The translations under genes and the position numbers were made by a program. From Flavobacteriales bacterium (lineage in GTDB: Bacteria > Bacteroidota > Bacteroidia > Flavobacteriales > Flavobacteriaceae), in contig JAMONV010000001.1 of the NCBI GenBank assembly GCA_027066365.1, positions 1-58,338 of the forward strand: DNA of 58,338 nucleotides. The letters run 5' to 3'. The notes under the pieces are model-generated. The model saw nothing but the letters and a program-made list of their open reading frames with translations. It searched no databases and was not told where the DNA came from. Below, piece after piece: positions 1 to 7,847 of this stretch (the first letter of the stretch is position 1; each line of letters starts with the position of its first letter).

Positions 1-1
1 T

Positions 2-73
2 CGACTCTTAAAGTACCTACATGAGATCTTTTTGATCAAAAAACAACTTTTAACTCTGACAGCCCAACTTTAA
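2..73 (+). CDS. Possible 3' end of an upstream gene (partial)
   Basis: One plus-strand frame is open from the window edge to a TAA at 71-73, and this stop sits 7 bases before the terminator hairpin at 81-113. The tail would read RLLKYLHEIF and then LIKKQLLTLTAQL. Twenty-three open codons are easily expected by chance, so the only real support is the position before a terminator. No family is recognisable. Confidence 0.2.
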   Translation, partial: RLLKYLHEIFLIKKQLLTLTAQL

Positions 74-80
74 AAAAGAA

Positions 81-114
81 AAAGGGGCTGACTTGAAAGA
101 CAGCCCCTTTTTTA
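81..114 (+). terminator. Rho-independent terminator upstream of iorB
   Basis: A perfect 10-bp stem (AAAGGGGCTG at 81-90, CAGCCCCTTT at 101-110) with a 10-base loop runs into a T-tract. An A-rich tract lies on the other side, so it could also work on the minus strand. It separates iorB from whatever lies to the left. Confidence 0.8.
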
Positions 115-183
115 TTAACATTCATCACCCGGAAAATGAATTCCTCACTGATATTTTTTTCGGTTTATTCCCGTCAAATTCTT

Positions 184-191
184 TATATTTG
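184..191 (+). promoter_or_regulatory. -7 box of iorB promoter
   Basis: TATATTTG matches the Bacteroidota TAnnTTTG box and lies about 20 bases before the iorB ATG at 211. No clear TTG is seen at the -33 position, so the match is partial. Confidence 0.45.
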
Positions 192-210
192 AGAGAACAA
201 ACAAAAAATC

Positions 211-810
211 ATGAAAAAAGATATCATCATATCCGGCGTAGGAGGACAAGGAATTTTGACCATCGCCGCACTAATAGATACGGCTACCCTGTTGGAAAAC
301 TTATACGTCAAACAATCCGAAATCCATGGAATGAGCCAGCGGGGAGGCGCGGTCCAATCGCACGTGCGCATTGCCGATCACCCGATCTACTCCGATTTGA
401 TTCCCTTCGGCAAAGCGGATTTGTTACTTTCCATCGAACCGATGGAATTATTTCGCTATTTGCCCTACATGGCCCCCGATGGTATAATCATTACAGACAT
501 CAATCCGTTTAAAAACATTCCCGATTATCCCGACGAAGAAGAATTGCGTCGCTCCATCGAAAGTTTTCCGCATCATGTGATTGTGGATGCACGTGACTTA
601 GCTAAAAAAACCGGGAATATTCGCGCTTCCAATATTGTGCTTTTAGGCGCCGCTTCGCATTTCCTGCCTTTTAACGACCAAACATTCGAAAAAGCCATTC
701 GACAACTGTTCGAACGCAAAGGCGAACGTATCGTCCAAATGAATATCGATGCTTATTACGAAGGAAAAAAAGCCGCCCAAAACCTGTCTTTTAATGTTAA
801 ACATTCTTAA
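211..810 (+). CDS. iorB: Indolepyruvate ferredoxin oxidoreductase, beta subunit
   Basis: The 199-residue protein belongs to the gamma-domain family of 2-oxoacid:ferredoxin oxidoreductases. IorB works with the TPP-binding IorA to oxidise aryl pyruvates (from aromatic amino acids) to aryl-acetyl-CoA, passing electrons to ferredoxin in the cytoplasm. The glycine-rich motif GVGGQG is at residues 9-14, and the family block EIHGMSQRGGAVQSHVRI follows near residues 37-54. Length is normal for a stand-alone beta subunit. A terminator (81-114) and a probable own promoter (184-191) lie upstream, so it is not obviously co-transcribed with an iorA gene; iorA is not in this window. The ATG at 211 fits the promoter position. 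Confidence 0.85.
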   Translation: MKKDIIISGVGGQGILTIAALIDTATLLENLYVKQSEIHGMSQRGGAVQSHVRIADHPIYSDLIPFGKADLLLSIEPMELFRYLPYMAPDGIIITDINPFKNIPDYPDEEELRRSIESFPHHVIVDARDLAKKTGNIRASNIVLLGAASHFLPFNDQTFEKAIRQLFERKGERIVQMNIDAYYEGKKAAQNLSFNVKHS

Positions 811-924
811 AACATACCTAAAACAACCCTCTACATCCTTCTCGGAAAGTACTTTTTTAAATTTGCGATTCCCGTAAAGATTTTTTAAATAAAATCCGAA
901 AAGTAATCGTTTGAATCGATAATT

Positions 925-1359
925 TTAAACAAATTTATTTCTTTTGAATTTCCCGAATTGATGGAAATCCCGTATATAATCCGCTTCGTCAAAAGAAGCC
1001 GAATTAAAAACCATACAAATGGCATTGGCACTGAAATTCTCCAATTCGCGCCATATTCCGGGCGGAATCACCAAACCTCGATCGGGACGGTTCAGTCGAT
1101 AGGTTCGACGATTTTTTCCATCATCCAAAATCACATCGAAACTGCCGCTCAAGGCTACCAACATTTCCCACTGTTCCTTATGTGCATGCCCGCCACGACG
1201 CGCACCGGCAGGAATATCAAACAAATAATAAACCCTTTTGAAGCGAAAACCCGGCAAGTCTTGTTCCAAAAAAGCCAAATTTCCGCGCCGGTCATGTACC
1301 ACGGGAATACTTATCAATTCTATATCTTTCAGCGAAGTATGCACAGGAGTTTTACTCAT
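925..1359 (-). CDS. FdtA/QdtA-type cupin, putative dTDP-sugar 3,4-ketoisomerase
   Basis: This single-domain cupin of 144 residues resembles the FdtA/QdtA/WxcM-C family. Known members convert dTDP-4-keto-6-deoxyglucose to the 3-keto isomer, a step towards amino-deoxy sugars of surface glycans. Visible family features are HDRRGNLAFLE near residues 22-32, the cupin metal/active-site block GGHAHKEQWE at 56-65, and the C-terminal FDEADYIRDFHQF. Its start overlaps the 3' end of the upstream ABC permease gene by 8 bases, so the two are co-transcribed and probably translationally coupled. No rmlA/rmlB or aminotransferase gene is nearby, so the substrate is uncertain; a sugar-binding cupin without isomerase activity is possible. 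Confidence 0.75.
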   Translation of the reverse strand: MSKTPVHTSLKDIELISIPVVHDRRGNLAFLEQDLPGFRFKRVYYLFDIPAGARRGGHAHKEQWEMLVALSGSFDVILDDGKNRRTYRLNRPDRGLVIPPGIWRELENFSANAICMVFNSASFDEADYIRDFHQFGKFKRNKFV

Positions 1360-2614
1360 AGCGTAAAGCTTCTATCGGATTAGCTCTGGAGGCCTTCAAC
1401 GCCGGGTAAAATCCGGAAACGATAGCCGTAACAAATGTAAGCAATATCGCCCAAAAAACCGCCGTCCACGGCATCGAAAATCGCATCTCCAATAATCGAG
1501 CCACCCCCCATCCCGACAAAACCCCCAGAAAAATACCCACCAATGCTCCCGCCAAAGCTATTGTCAAAGTTTCAACTAAAAATTGAAAGCGAATCGCAGC
1601 CATGGAGGCACCCACCGCCTTGCGAATCCCGATTTCTCGAATTCGCTCCGTCACCGTCACCAACATAATATTCATCAACGCCACCGACGAAGCGAAAATG
1701 GTAATCAATCCGATTACGAAAGCGGCAGTTTTCAAAACACTGTCCATATTTTGCAAATCCTTCAAATCCTGTTCGCTCGAACGAATACCGAAATTATTTT
1801 CGGCAGACGGCTTCAAATGCCGGATACGCCGCATGACCGTAATGGCATGTTGCTTGGCCATTTCATATTCTTCGGGATTATCCACCGAAACGGTAATACG
1901 ATATACGGAACCACTCCGACCTGAAGTCAAAACCCGGCCCGTTCCAAGCGGAACAATCAAAAAATTATCCTGATTCCCGCCAAATACTGAACCTCTTGAC
2001 GAGGTCACGCCTACAATTTTCCACTTATGTCCCTTGTAAAAAATCGTTTTCCCGACAGGATTATCCCGCCCGAATAAAGTTTTGATTACTTCGGGCCCCG
2101 CAATCACAACCGGCGCATTACGCTGCACTTCGGCACGAGTAAACGAACGTCCCCTGTCAACGGTATAATGAAAAACATGCACATAATTTTCATCACCGGC
2201 ATCAATGCGAACATTATTGCCGGTCTTTTTGCCATTTGCACCCAATTCGGCAAAAGAAGTAACCGTTGCAAAAATACTAACCCGCGTTCCCGGAAATTGA
2301 TAGCTTTGTTTAAAAATTTTAGCCTCGCGATAAGTAATCGGCGGATTGACTTTTTTTCGCAAAAAACGACCGTGTCGCCTGCCACGGAATAAAGAATTGG
2401 CATATCGTTGTATGGTAAAAGAATTGGCACCCCTCTCTTTGAGATTCCCCGTAAAAGTAGTATGCAAAGCTTCCACCACCGTCAATGTGCTTACCAAAGC
2501 CAAAATACCGATAGCAATAATCATCACGGTGATAAAACTACGCAACCTCTGCGCCTTCATCGTTTTGAAGGCTTCGACGAAATAATTGAATCCCAATCGC
2601 CAATCCATAAACAA
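1352..2614 (-). CDS. MacB/FtsX-type ABC transporter permease
   Basis: The 420-residue inner-membrane protein has the MacB layout: one N-terminal membrane segment (about 27-49), a large periplasmic MacB_PCD domain (about 52-290), then three membrane helices (about 297-320, 345-372, 385-405). The coupling segment ERIREIGIRKAVGAS follows helix 2, as expected for a subunit that contacts a MacB-like ATPase. Such transporters use ATP for mechanical work in the periplasm, such as efflux or lipoprotein release. The partner ATPase and a membrane-fusion protein are absent here, so the function is open. ATG codons at 2614 and 2608 are both possible starts. The stop region overlaps the cupin gene. Confidence 0.85.
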   Translation of the reverse strand: MFMDWRLGFNYFVEAFKTMKAQRLRSFITVMIIAIGILALVSTLTVVEALHTTFTGNLKERGANSFTIQRYANSLFRGRRHGRFLRKKVNPPITYREAKIFKQSYQFPGTRVSIFATVTSFAELGANGKKTGNNVRIDAGDENYVHVFHYTVDRGRSFTRAEVQRNAPVVIAGPEVIKTLFGRDNPVGKTIFYKGHKWKIVGVTSSRGSVFGGNQDNFLIVPLGTGRVLTSGRSGSVYRITVSVDNPEEYEMAKQHAITVMRRIRHLKPSAENNFGIRSSEQDLKDLQNMDSVLKTAAFVIGLITIFASSVALMNIMLVTVTERIREIGIRKAVGASMAAIRFQFLVETLTIALAGALVGIFLGVLSGWGVARLLEMRFSMPWTAVFWAILLTFVTAIVSGFYPALKASRANPIEALRYE

Positions 2615-2678
2615 GTCAAAAATACAAATAATTACTCAACCCTTCCGTTAAAGCGCAAAATATGGCTCGAAAATTATG

Positions 2679-2686
2679 TATCTTTG
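2679..2686 (+). promoter_or_regulatory. -7 box of tyrS promoter
   Basis: TATCTTTG fits TAnnTTTG. Transcription would begin near 2692, which rules out the in-frame ATG at 2676 and favours the ATG at 2706. Confidence 0.6.
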
Positions 2687-2705
2687 CCCCAAACCACACA
2701 GACTC

Positions 2706-4001
2706 ATGAGTGATTTTATCGAAGAATTAAAATGGCGCGGCCTCATCCATGATATGATTCCCGGAACCGAAGAATTACTCAAGCAAAAAAAAGTTACAGG
2801 ATACATCGGTTTCGACCCAACGGCAAACTCCTTGCATATCGGAAATCTCGTACCCATTATCATCCTCATGCACTTTCAACGTGCCGGACACAAACCCTTA
2901 GCCGTAATCGGCGGCGCTACCGGCATGATCGGCGACCCTTCGGGAAAATCAGCCGAACGAAATCTCCTGGACGAAAAAACCTTACGCCAAAACGAAACCG
3001 GCGTAAAAAAACAACTGGAACATTTCTTGGACTTCGACCCGAGCAAACCCAATGCCGCCGAATTGCTCAACAACTACGACTGGACAAAAGACCTCAAACT
3101 CATCGATTTTATTCGCAATATCGGTAAACACATCACCGTAAACTACATGATGGCCAAGGACTCGGTGAAAAAACGACTCAACCCCGGCGCCGACAACCAA
3201 ACGGGAATGTCATTTACGGAATTTACATATCAACTCTTTCAAGGCTATGACTTCCTGCATCTCTACAGAACCAAAAATTGCGTCTTGCAAATGGGCGGAT
3301 CCGATCAATGGGGAAACATTACCACCGGCACCGAATTGATCCGGCGTATCGAAGGAGGAAAAGCTTATGCCTTAACCGTACCCTTAATCACCAAATCCGA
3401 CGGAACCAAATTCGGAAAAACCGAAAGCGGCAACGTATGGCTCGATCCAGAAAAAACATCTCCCTACAAATTCTACCAATACTGGATCAATGTTTCCGAT
3501 GAAGACGCCGAAAATTACATTAAAATATTCACCTTTTTGGATAAAAAAACCATTGAGCAATTAATCGAAGAACATCGATCGGCACCGCATTTACGAATCC
3601 TCCAAAAACGCTTGGCCGAAGAAGTCACGCGAATGGTGCACAACGAAGAAGCATTAAATAAAGCAAAAGAAGCTTCCCGAATCCTTTTCGGCAAAAACGT
3701 AACGGATTTACTGAAAAAATTGGACGAAAGAACCTTCTTGGAAATTTTTGAAGGCGTCCCTTCGGGAGAAATATCCGCAGAAAAATTAAAAAACGGTATC
3801 CCCATAGCGGATTTATTGGTCGAATCGGAATTTTTGCCATCGCGAAACGAAGCACGCCGTGCTTTGAAAGAAAATTCCGTCTCCATTAACAAGCAAAAAG
3901 TCAAAGACGATTACATCGTTTCCGACAAAGATTTGATAAACGACAAATACGTCTTGCTGCAACGCGGTAAAAAGAAATATTTTATCCTGAAAGCCGTATA
4001 A
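2706..4001 (+). CDS. tyrS: Tyrosyl-tRNA synthetase
   Basis: This class I aminoacyl-tRNA synthetase charges tRNA-Tyr in the cytoplasm. From the start chosen here it has 431 residues. The HIGH-like motif is HIGN at residues 44-47, the tyrosine/ATP pocket block [10 protein letters not shown] is present, and the KMSKS loop has the variant form KFGKT. A C-terminal S4 RNA-binding domain begins near residue 365 ([12 protein letters not shown]). An in-frame ATG at 2676 lies upstream of the probable -7 box at 2679-2686, so 2706 is preferred. The next gene starts 3 bases after the stop, indicating one transcript with the glycosyltransferase. Confidence 0.95.
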   Translation: MSDFIEELKWRGLIHDMIPGTEELLKQKKVTGYIGFDPTANSLHIGNLVPIIILMHFQRAGHKPLAVIGGATGMIGDPSGKSAERNLLDEKTLRQNETGVKKQLEHFLDFDPSKPNAAELLNNYDWTKDLKLIDFIRNIGKHITVNYMMAKDSVKKRLNPGADNQTGMSFTEFTYQLFQGYDFLHLYRTKNCVLQMGGSDQWGNITTGTELIRRIEGGKAYALTVPLITKSDGTKFGKTESGNVWLDPEKTSPYKFYQYWINVSDEDAENYIKIFTFLDKKTIEQLIEEHRSAPHLRILQKRLAEEVTRMVHNEEALNKAKEASRILFGKNVTDLLKKLDERTFLEIFEGVPSGEISAEKLKNGIPIADLLVESEFLPSRNEARRALKENSVSINKQKVKDDYIVSDKDLINDKYVLLQRGKKKYFILKAV

Positions 4002-4004
4002 AAC

Positions 4005-4727
4005 ATGAAGGGCAAAGCTCTGGTCATCGTTCCCACCTATAACGAAGCCGAAAATATTACCGGCATTATCGATGCCGTATTAGCCTTGCCCGGGGACTTC
4101 CACCTGCTCGTGGTCGACGATAATTCCCCCGACGGAACGGCGAATTTAGTCAAGCAAAAACAACAAAACTCCGAAAAAATTTTCCTGCTCGAACGTCCCG
4201 GCAAACAAGGTCTGGGCAAAGCCTACATAGCCGGATTTCGCTGGGCATTGGAAAAAGATTACGACTTTATCTTTGAAATGGATGCGGATTTTTCTCACAA
4301 CCCCGAAGACTTGCCACGCCTGCTCAAAACCCTAAAAAAAGGCTACGATTTGGTCATTGGCTCCCGTTACGTCTCGGGCGTAAACGTAGTCAATTGGCCG
4401 CTTTCGCGCGTGATTCTATCCTATTTCGCTTCGGTTTATGTTCGCTTCATTACCGGTATGCATATCAAAGACACCACTGCCGGTTTTGTAGGTTACAAAC
4501 GAAAAATTCTGGAAACCGTCGACTTGAATAAAATCCAATTCGTCGGTTACGGTTTTCAAATCGAAATGAAATATCGCGCTTGGCGCAAAGGTTTCAAAAT
4601 CAAAGAAATTCCCATTATCTTTATCAATCGACAAAAAGGCGTTTCCAAAATGAGCGGCGGCATCATTCGTGAAGGCATTTGGGGCGTATTAAAACTAAAA
4701 TGGAAAGCCATCACAGGTAAGCTATGA
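4005..4727 (+). CDS. Polyprenol phosphate mannosyltransferase-like GT2 glycosyltransferase (Dpm1 type)
   Basis: A soluble or peripheral GT-A glycosyltransferase of 240 residues, family GT2. It most resembles dolichol/polyprenol-phosphate mannose synthases, which move a sugar from a nucleotide donor to a lipid phosphate carrier at the membrane. The N-terminal IVPTYNEAENI, the DDNSPDGT block at 38-45, the metal-binding DAD at 93-95 and the GSRYVSGV motif are visible. No C-terminal membrane domain is present, as in bacterial Dpm1-only forms. It starts 3 bases after tyrS and overlaps the DUF4296 gene by 4 bases (ATGA). The sugar is inferred only from family resemblance. Confidence 0.85.
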   Translation: MKGKALVIVPTYNEAENITGIIDAVLALPGDFHLLVVDDNSPDGTANLVKQKQQNSEKIFLLERPGKQGLGKAYIAGFRWALEKDYDFIFEMDADFSHNPEDLPRLLKTLKKGYDLVIGSRYVSGVNVVNWPLSRVILSYFASVYVRFITGMHIKDTTAGFVGYKRKILETVDLNKIQFVGYGFQIEMKYRAWRKGFKIKEIPIIFINRQKGVSKMSGGIIREGIWGVLKLKWKAITGKL

Positions 4728-5158
4728 ATAAAATCGCACAATTATCCTTCGGGCTGCTTCTTTTCCTTCTTGCATGTCAACACAACGACAAAAAGAAAAA
4801 CATTATTCCACCCGAAAAAATGACCCGCATCCTCACCGATGTCTTATTGGCCAAAGAAATGTATATCCAAAAAAAACCGGAATTTGATAAAGACAGCATC
4901 CAACCCGTCGAAAGCATCCTGAAATCATACGGAACAGACAGCTTACAGTTTCAGCAAGCCCTGACCTATTACGCAAACCGCCCCGAAACGTTCAAGAAAA
5001 TCTATGACCAAGTCATTCAAAATCTGGAACGTAAATTAGATTCGATAGACGCGACGACCAAAAATAAAAAAACGAATAAAAACAAAAAAAACAACCCAAA
5101 GAAAAACACTTCAACCGGCATTCCGAAATTGAACAACATCTTCAACCAAAAGAAATAA
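4724..5158 (+). CDS. DUF4296 lipoprotein
   Basis: A 144-residue protein with a lipoprotein signal (lipobox LLAC, cysteine at residue 18) followed by a short helical DUF4296 region containing the typical PPEKMTRILTDVLLAKEMY. The C-terminus is a low-complexity Lys/Asn tail. DUF4296 proteins are common in Bacteroidota and usually follow a Dpm1-like glycosyltransferase, as here; their role is unknown. Overlap of 4 bases with the upstream gene suggests coupled translation. Likely attached to an envelope membrane. Confidence 0.75.
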   Translation: MNKIAQLSFGLLLFLLACQHNDKKKNIIPPEKMTRILTDVLLAKEMYIQKKPEFDKDSIQPVESILKSYGTDSLQFQQALTYYANRPETFKKIYDQVIQNLERKLDSIDATTKNKKTNKNKKNNPKKNTSTGIPKLNNIFNQKK

Positions 5159-5249
5159 GCCATCTAACTTGAATAATACGCCTTGCTTCATTTCGAGGCA
5201 CTCCCAAAAAAATACGTTTCATGCCGGGTCCGGTTACAATTCTTTTTAG

Positions 5250-5257
5250 TAGATTTG
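5250..5257 (+). promoter_or_regulatory. -7 box upstream of the endonuclease/phosphatase gene
   Basis: TAGATTTG fits TAnnTTTG and lies about 42 bases before the ATG at 5299. It argues against the in-frame upstream ATG at 5221. Confidence 0.45.
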
Positions 5258-5298
5258 GCATGAGATTTGGTCATCTCAATAAAACAAAAAACAATAAG

Positions 5299-6351
5299 AT
5301 GAAAAAACATTTAGTCTGGTTACTGCTTTTGGTTTGGATTATGCCTCGTTGTCAGGCACAACACCAAGACAAAAAGCAATTCATAGCACGCACTATTGCT
5401 TTTTATAATCTGGAAAACTTATTTGACACCATCAACGACCCCCAAACACACGACGATGATTTCACCCCCGAAGGACGCGACGTATGGACTTCGGAACGCT
5501 ACAAACGAAAAATCCGGCACATGGCTACGGTTATTTCCATGATCGGGAAAAAGAAAACCGGTGCACCGCCGGCTATTGTAGGTGTCGCCGAAGTGGAAAA
5601 CCGAAGCGTCTTGGAAGATTTGATAAAAGACCCGGCACTGGCCAAATATCACTACGGCATCATCCATTTCGATTCACCCGACAGACGCGGAATCGATGTA
5701 GCACTTATTTATATCAAATCGGTCTTTAAACCCGTCTCCTTCAAAAAATTTCCCTTGAAATTATACAAACCCGACGGAAAACGCATCTACACACGGGACG
5801 TCTTACTGGTGTCGGGCATCATGGACGATGAAAAAATTCACATTATCGTTAATCATTGGCCTTCGCGACGCGGCGGTGAAGCACGTAGCCGCCCCTTACG
5901 AATAAAAGCGGCTCAATTGGACATGCAAATTATCGACTCGCTCTACAAAGCCGACCCGCATGCCAAAATCATCATGATGGGCGATCTCAACGACGACCCC
6001 GACAGCCCGAGCGTAAAAGACATTTTACGTGCCAAAGGAAAGAAAAAAGACGTTACCCCCCACGGATTATACGCGGCTATGGAACATTTCTATCGTGCCG
6101 GAATAGGCACATTGGCTTACCGTGATTCATGGAACCTGTTCGATCAAATGTTTCTTAGCTACAACCTCGTCAAAGACAAAGATTATTCTAACTTTAAACT
6201 TTGGAAAAGCGGCATTTTTAACAAAACCTTCCTCACCCAACGCAAAGGCGCCTTCAAAGGCTACCCTCTACGCACCTTTGCAGGCGGACAATACCTGGGC
6301 GGATACAGCGATCACTTCCCCGTCTATGTAATTCTGATCAAAGAACGTTAA
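5299..6351 (+). CDS. Secreted endonuclease/exonuclease/phosphatase family protein
   Basis: From 5299 the product has 350 residues and begins with a clean signal peptide ending near CQAQ (about residue 21). The rest is a DNase I-like fold: FYNLENLFDT (first metal-site Asn/Glu region), GVAEVENRSVLEDL, VNHWPSRRGG (catalytic His), MGDLNDDP (metal/phosphate Asp-Asn) and the C-terminal YSDHFPV (Asp-His dyad). Family members cleave phosphodiesters in nucleic acids or phospholipids; the periplasmic or extracellular location fits nutrient scavenging, but substrate is unknown. An in-frame ATG at 5221 lies before the probable -7 box and lacks a signal-peptide start. A weak inverted repeat (6383-6404) follows the gene without a T-tract. 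Confidence 0.8.
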   Translation: MKKHLVWLLLLVWIMPRCQAQHQDKKQFIARTIAFYNLENLFDTINDPQTHDDDFTPEGRDVWTSERYKRKIRHMATVISMIGKKKTGAPPAIVGVAEVENRSVLEDLIKDPALAKYHYGIIHFDSPDRRGIDVALIYIKSVFKPVSFKKFPLKLYKPDGKRIYTRDVLLVSGIMDDEKIHIIVNHWPSRRGGEARSRPLRIKAAQLDMQIIDSLYKADPHAKIIMMGDLNDDPDSPSVKDILRAKGKKKDVTPHGLYAAMEHFYRAGIGTLAYRDSWNLFDQMFLSYNLVKDKDYSNFKLWKSGIFNKTFLTQRKGAFKGYPLRTFAGGQYLGGYSDHFPVYVILIKER

Positions 6352-6464
6352 AAAAACGAAAAACAACCCTCCATTTCATTTGTCCGGTGAACATTTTGAC
6401 CGGATAAATCCCCGTTGCATTTCAATTATTACACACCCCAATCCGGCATCTCAACTTATTTTTC

Positions 6465-6472
6465 TATCTTTG
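6465..6472 (+). promoter_or_regulatory. -7 box upstream of the TlpA-like lipoprotein gene
   Basis: TATCTTTG fits TAnnTTTG, 27 bases before the ATG at 6500. Confidence 0.55.
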
Positions 6473-6499
6473 TGCCAACTTTTGAAAAATCGTTCCGAC

Positions 6500-7645
6500 A
6501 TGAAAAAAATCTTGCTTTTATTATTCGCGACTAGCTGGCTGATAGCTTGCAACCAATCCGGCGAAACCATCAAAAAAGACAAACCCGGAAATGTAAAAAT
6601 ATACGGAAAAGCATCCGGAGCCGCCGGCAAAGTGATTATTGCCGGACGTTCCATGAACCGTCAACTGCAAACACTCGATAAAGACAGCATTGCCAAAGAA
6701 CAATTTTTACTCGCTTTCGATTTAAAAAAACCCGAAATCATTTATATCCAATTCCAAGGCGAACGCGATAATTTACCCGTGTTGGTAGGCCCCGATTCGG
6801 AAATAAAATTAAAAATCGGAAATAAAATCCGAGAAGCCGAAATTTTGAAAGCATCCCAACAAACATTGGCCTTTGATCATTTTATCAAAACATTAAATAC
6901 ATACGCCGAAAAACAAAAAGATTTGGAACAACGCTATCGTGAAGCCATCCAAAAACAAGATCAAAACCTGATCGGACAAATCCAAAAAGAATATGAACAA
7001 TTGCGCGACCAACAAAATCAAAAAATGTATGCACTGGCATTCGAAAACAAAGACAACCTGACCGGCGCAATTATCTTACAAATGCTCGCCTACGATGAAA
7101 ACACCAACGTCAATAAACTCAAAGAAATATACGACAGCCTGTCCGGTGAAGTCAAACAATCAACCTATGCTCAAGACGCATGGAACAAAATCAAATCGGC
7201 ATTGGTAACTGCCATAGGCGCCAAAGCCCCCGACTTTGAAGGCCCCGATCCCAACGGAAAAACCTTGAAAATGTCGGACATATTGAAAAAATCCAAAGTT
7301 TTGGTAATTGACTTCTGGGCATCATGGTGCCGTCCGTGCCGAAGGGAAAATCCCTATGTGGTAAAAATCTACAAAAAGTACCACGACAAAGGTTTAAATA
7401 TCATTGGCGTAGGGCTGGACAAACAAGGAGACAAACAAAAATGGTTGGACGCCATCAAACAAGACAAGCTGGATTGGTACCACGTTTCACATTTACAATA
7501 TTGGCAAGAACCCATTGCACGGCAATACGGCGTAATGTCTATCCCCGCAACATTTATACTCGATAAAAACGGCATAATACGTGCCAAAAACTTGCGACGC
7601 GATAAATTGGAAGCCAAAATCAAAGAATTACTGGAAGAAAAATAA
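6500..7645 (+). CDS. TlpA-like thiol-disulfide oxidoreductase lipoprotein
   Basis: A 381-residue lipoprotein (lipobox LIAC near residue 18) with an N-terminal DUF4369-like beta region, a helical middle rich in Lys/Gln, and a C-terminal AhpC/TlpA thioredoxin fold. The redox motif is WCRPC (Cys 277 and Cys 280). TlpA-type proteins reduce or isomerise disulfides in the periplasm, for example for cytochrome c maturation; in Bacteroidota this architecture is abundant and substrates are mostly unknown. The cis-proline loop is seen in GVMSIPATF. The start at 6500 gives a proper lipoprotein signal and lies downstream of the -7 box; an upstream in-frame ATG at 6380 does not. A strong terminator follows. 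Confidence 0.85.
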   Translation: MKKILLLLFATSWLIACNQSGETIKKDKPGNVKIYGKASGAAGKVIIAGRSMNRQLQTLDKDSIAKEQFLLAFDLKKPEIIYIQFQGERDNLPVLVGPDSEIKLKIGNKIREAEILKASQQTLAFDHFIKTLNTYAEKQKDLEQRYREAIQKQDQNLIGQIQKEYEQLRDQQNQKMYALAFENKDNLTGAIILQMLAYDENTNVNKLKEIYDSLSGEVKQSTYAQDAWNKIKSALVTAIGAKAPDFEGPDPNGKTLKMSDILKKSKVLVIDFWASWCRPCRRENPYVVKIYKKYHDKGLNIIGVGLDKQGDKQKWLDAIKQDKLDWYHVSHLQYWQEPIARQYGVMSIPATFILDKNGIIRAKNLRRDKLEAKIKELLEEK

Positions 7646-7671
7646 AATTTTCCATCGAAACACCGAAACAT

Positions 7672-7706
7672 AAACCGGCAATATTCTTTATCCGCCGGTT
7701 TTTTTT
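7672..7706 (+). terminator. Rho-independent terminator after the TlpA-like gene
   Basis: AAACCGGC (7672-7679) pairs with GCCGGTTT (7694-7701), followed by a run of T to 7706. Confidence 0.8.
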
Positions 7707-7847
7707 ATGACTTGAAGAAACGACAAGACAACCGAAAACACCACATTATTCCGGTTTACTTGCCGGGTTACGGTTATTGCTTTCCACTCAAATTATAATC
7801 GTTTTCCCGGCGATTTTTCTTAATATTGCGATATAAAAATTTATTGC

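Noticed and set aside
858-865. TAAATTTG match on the plus strand
   Set aside because: It points into the convergent end of the cupin gene with no plus-strand gene to drive until 2.7 kb; chance match in A/T-rich DNA.
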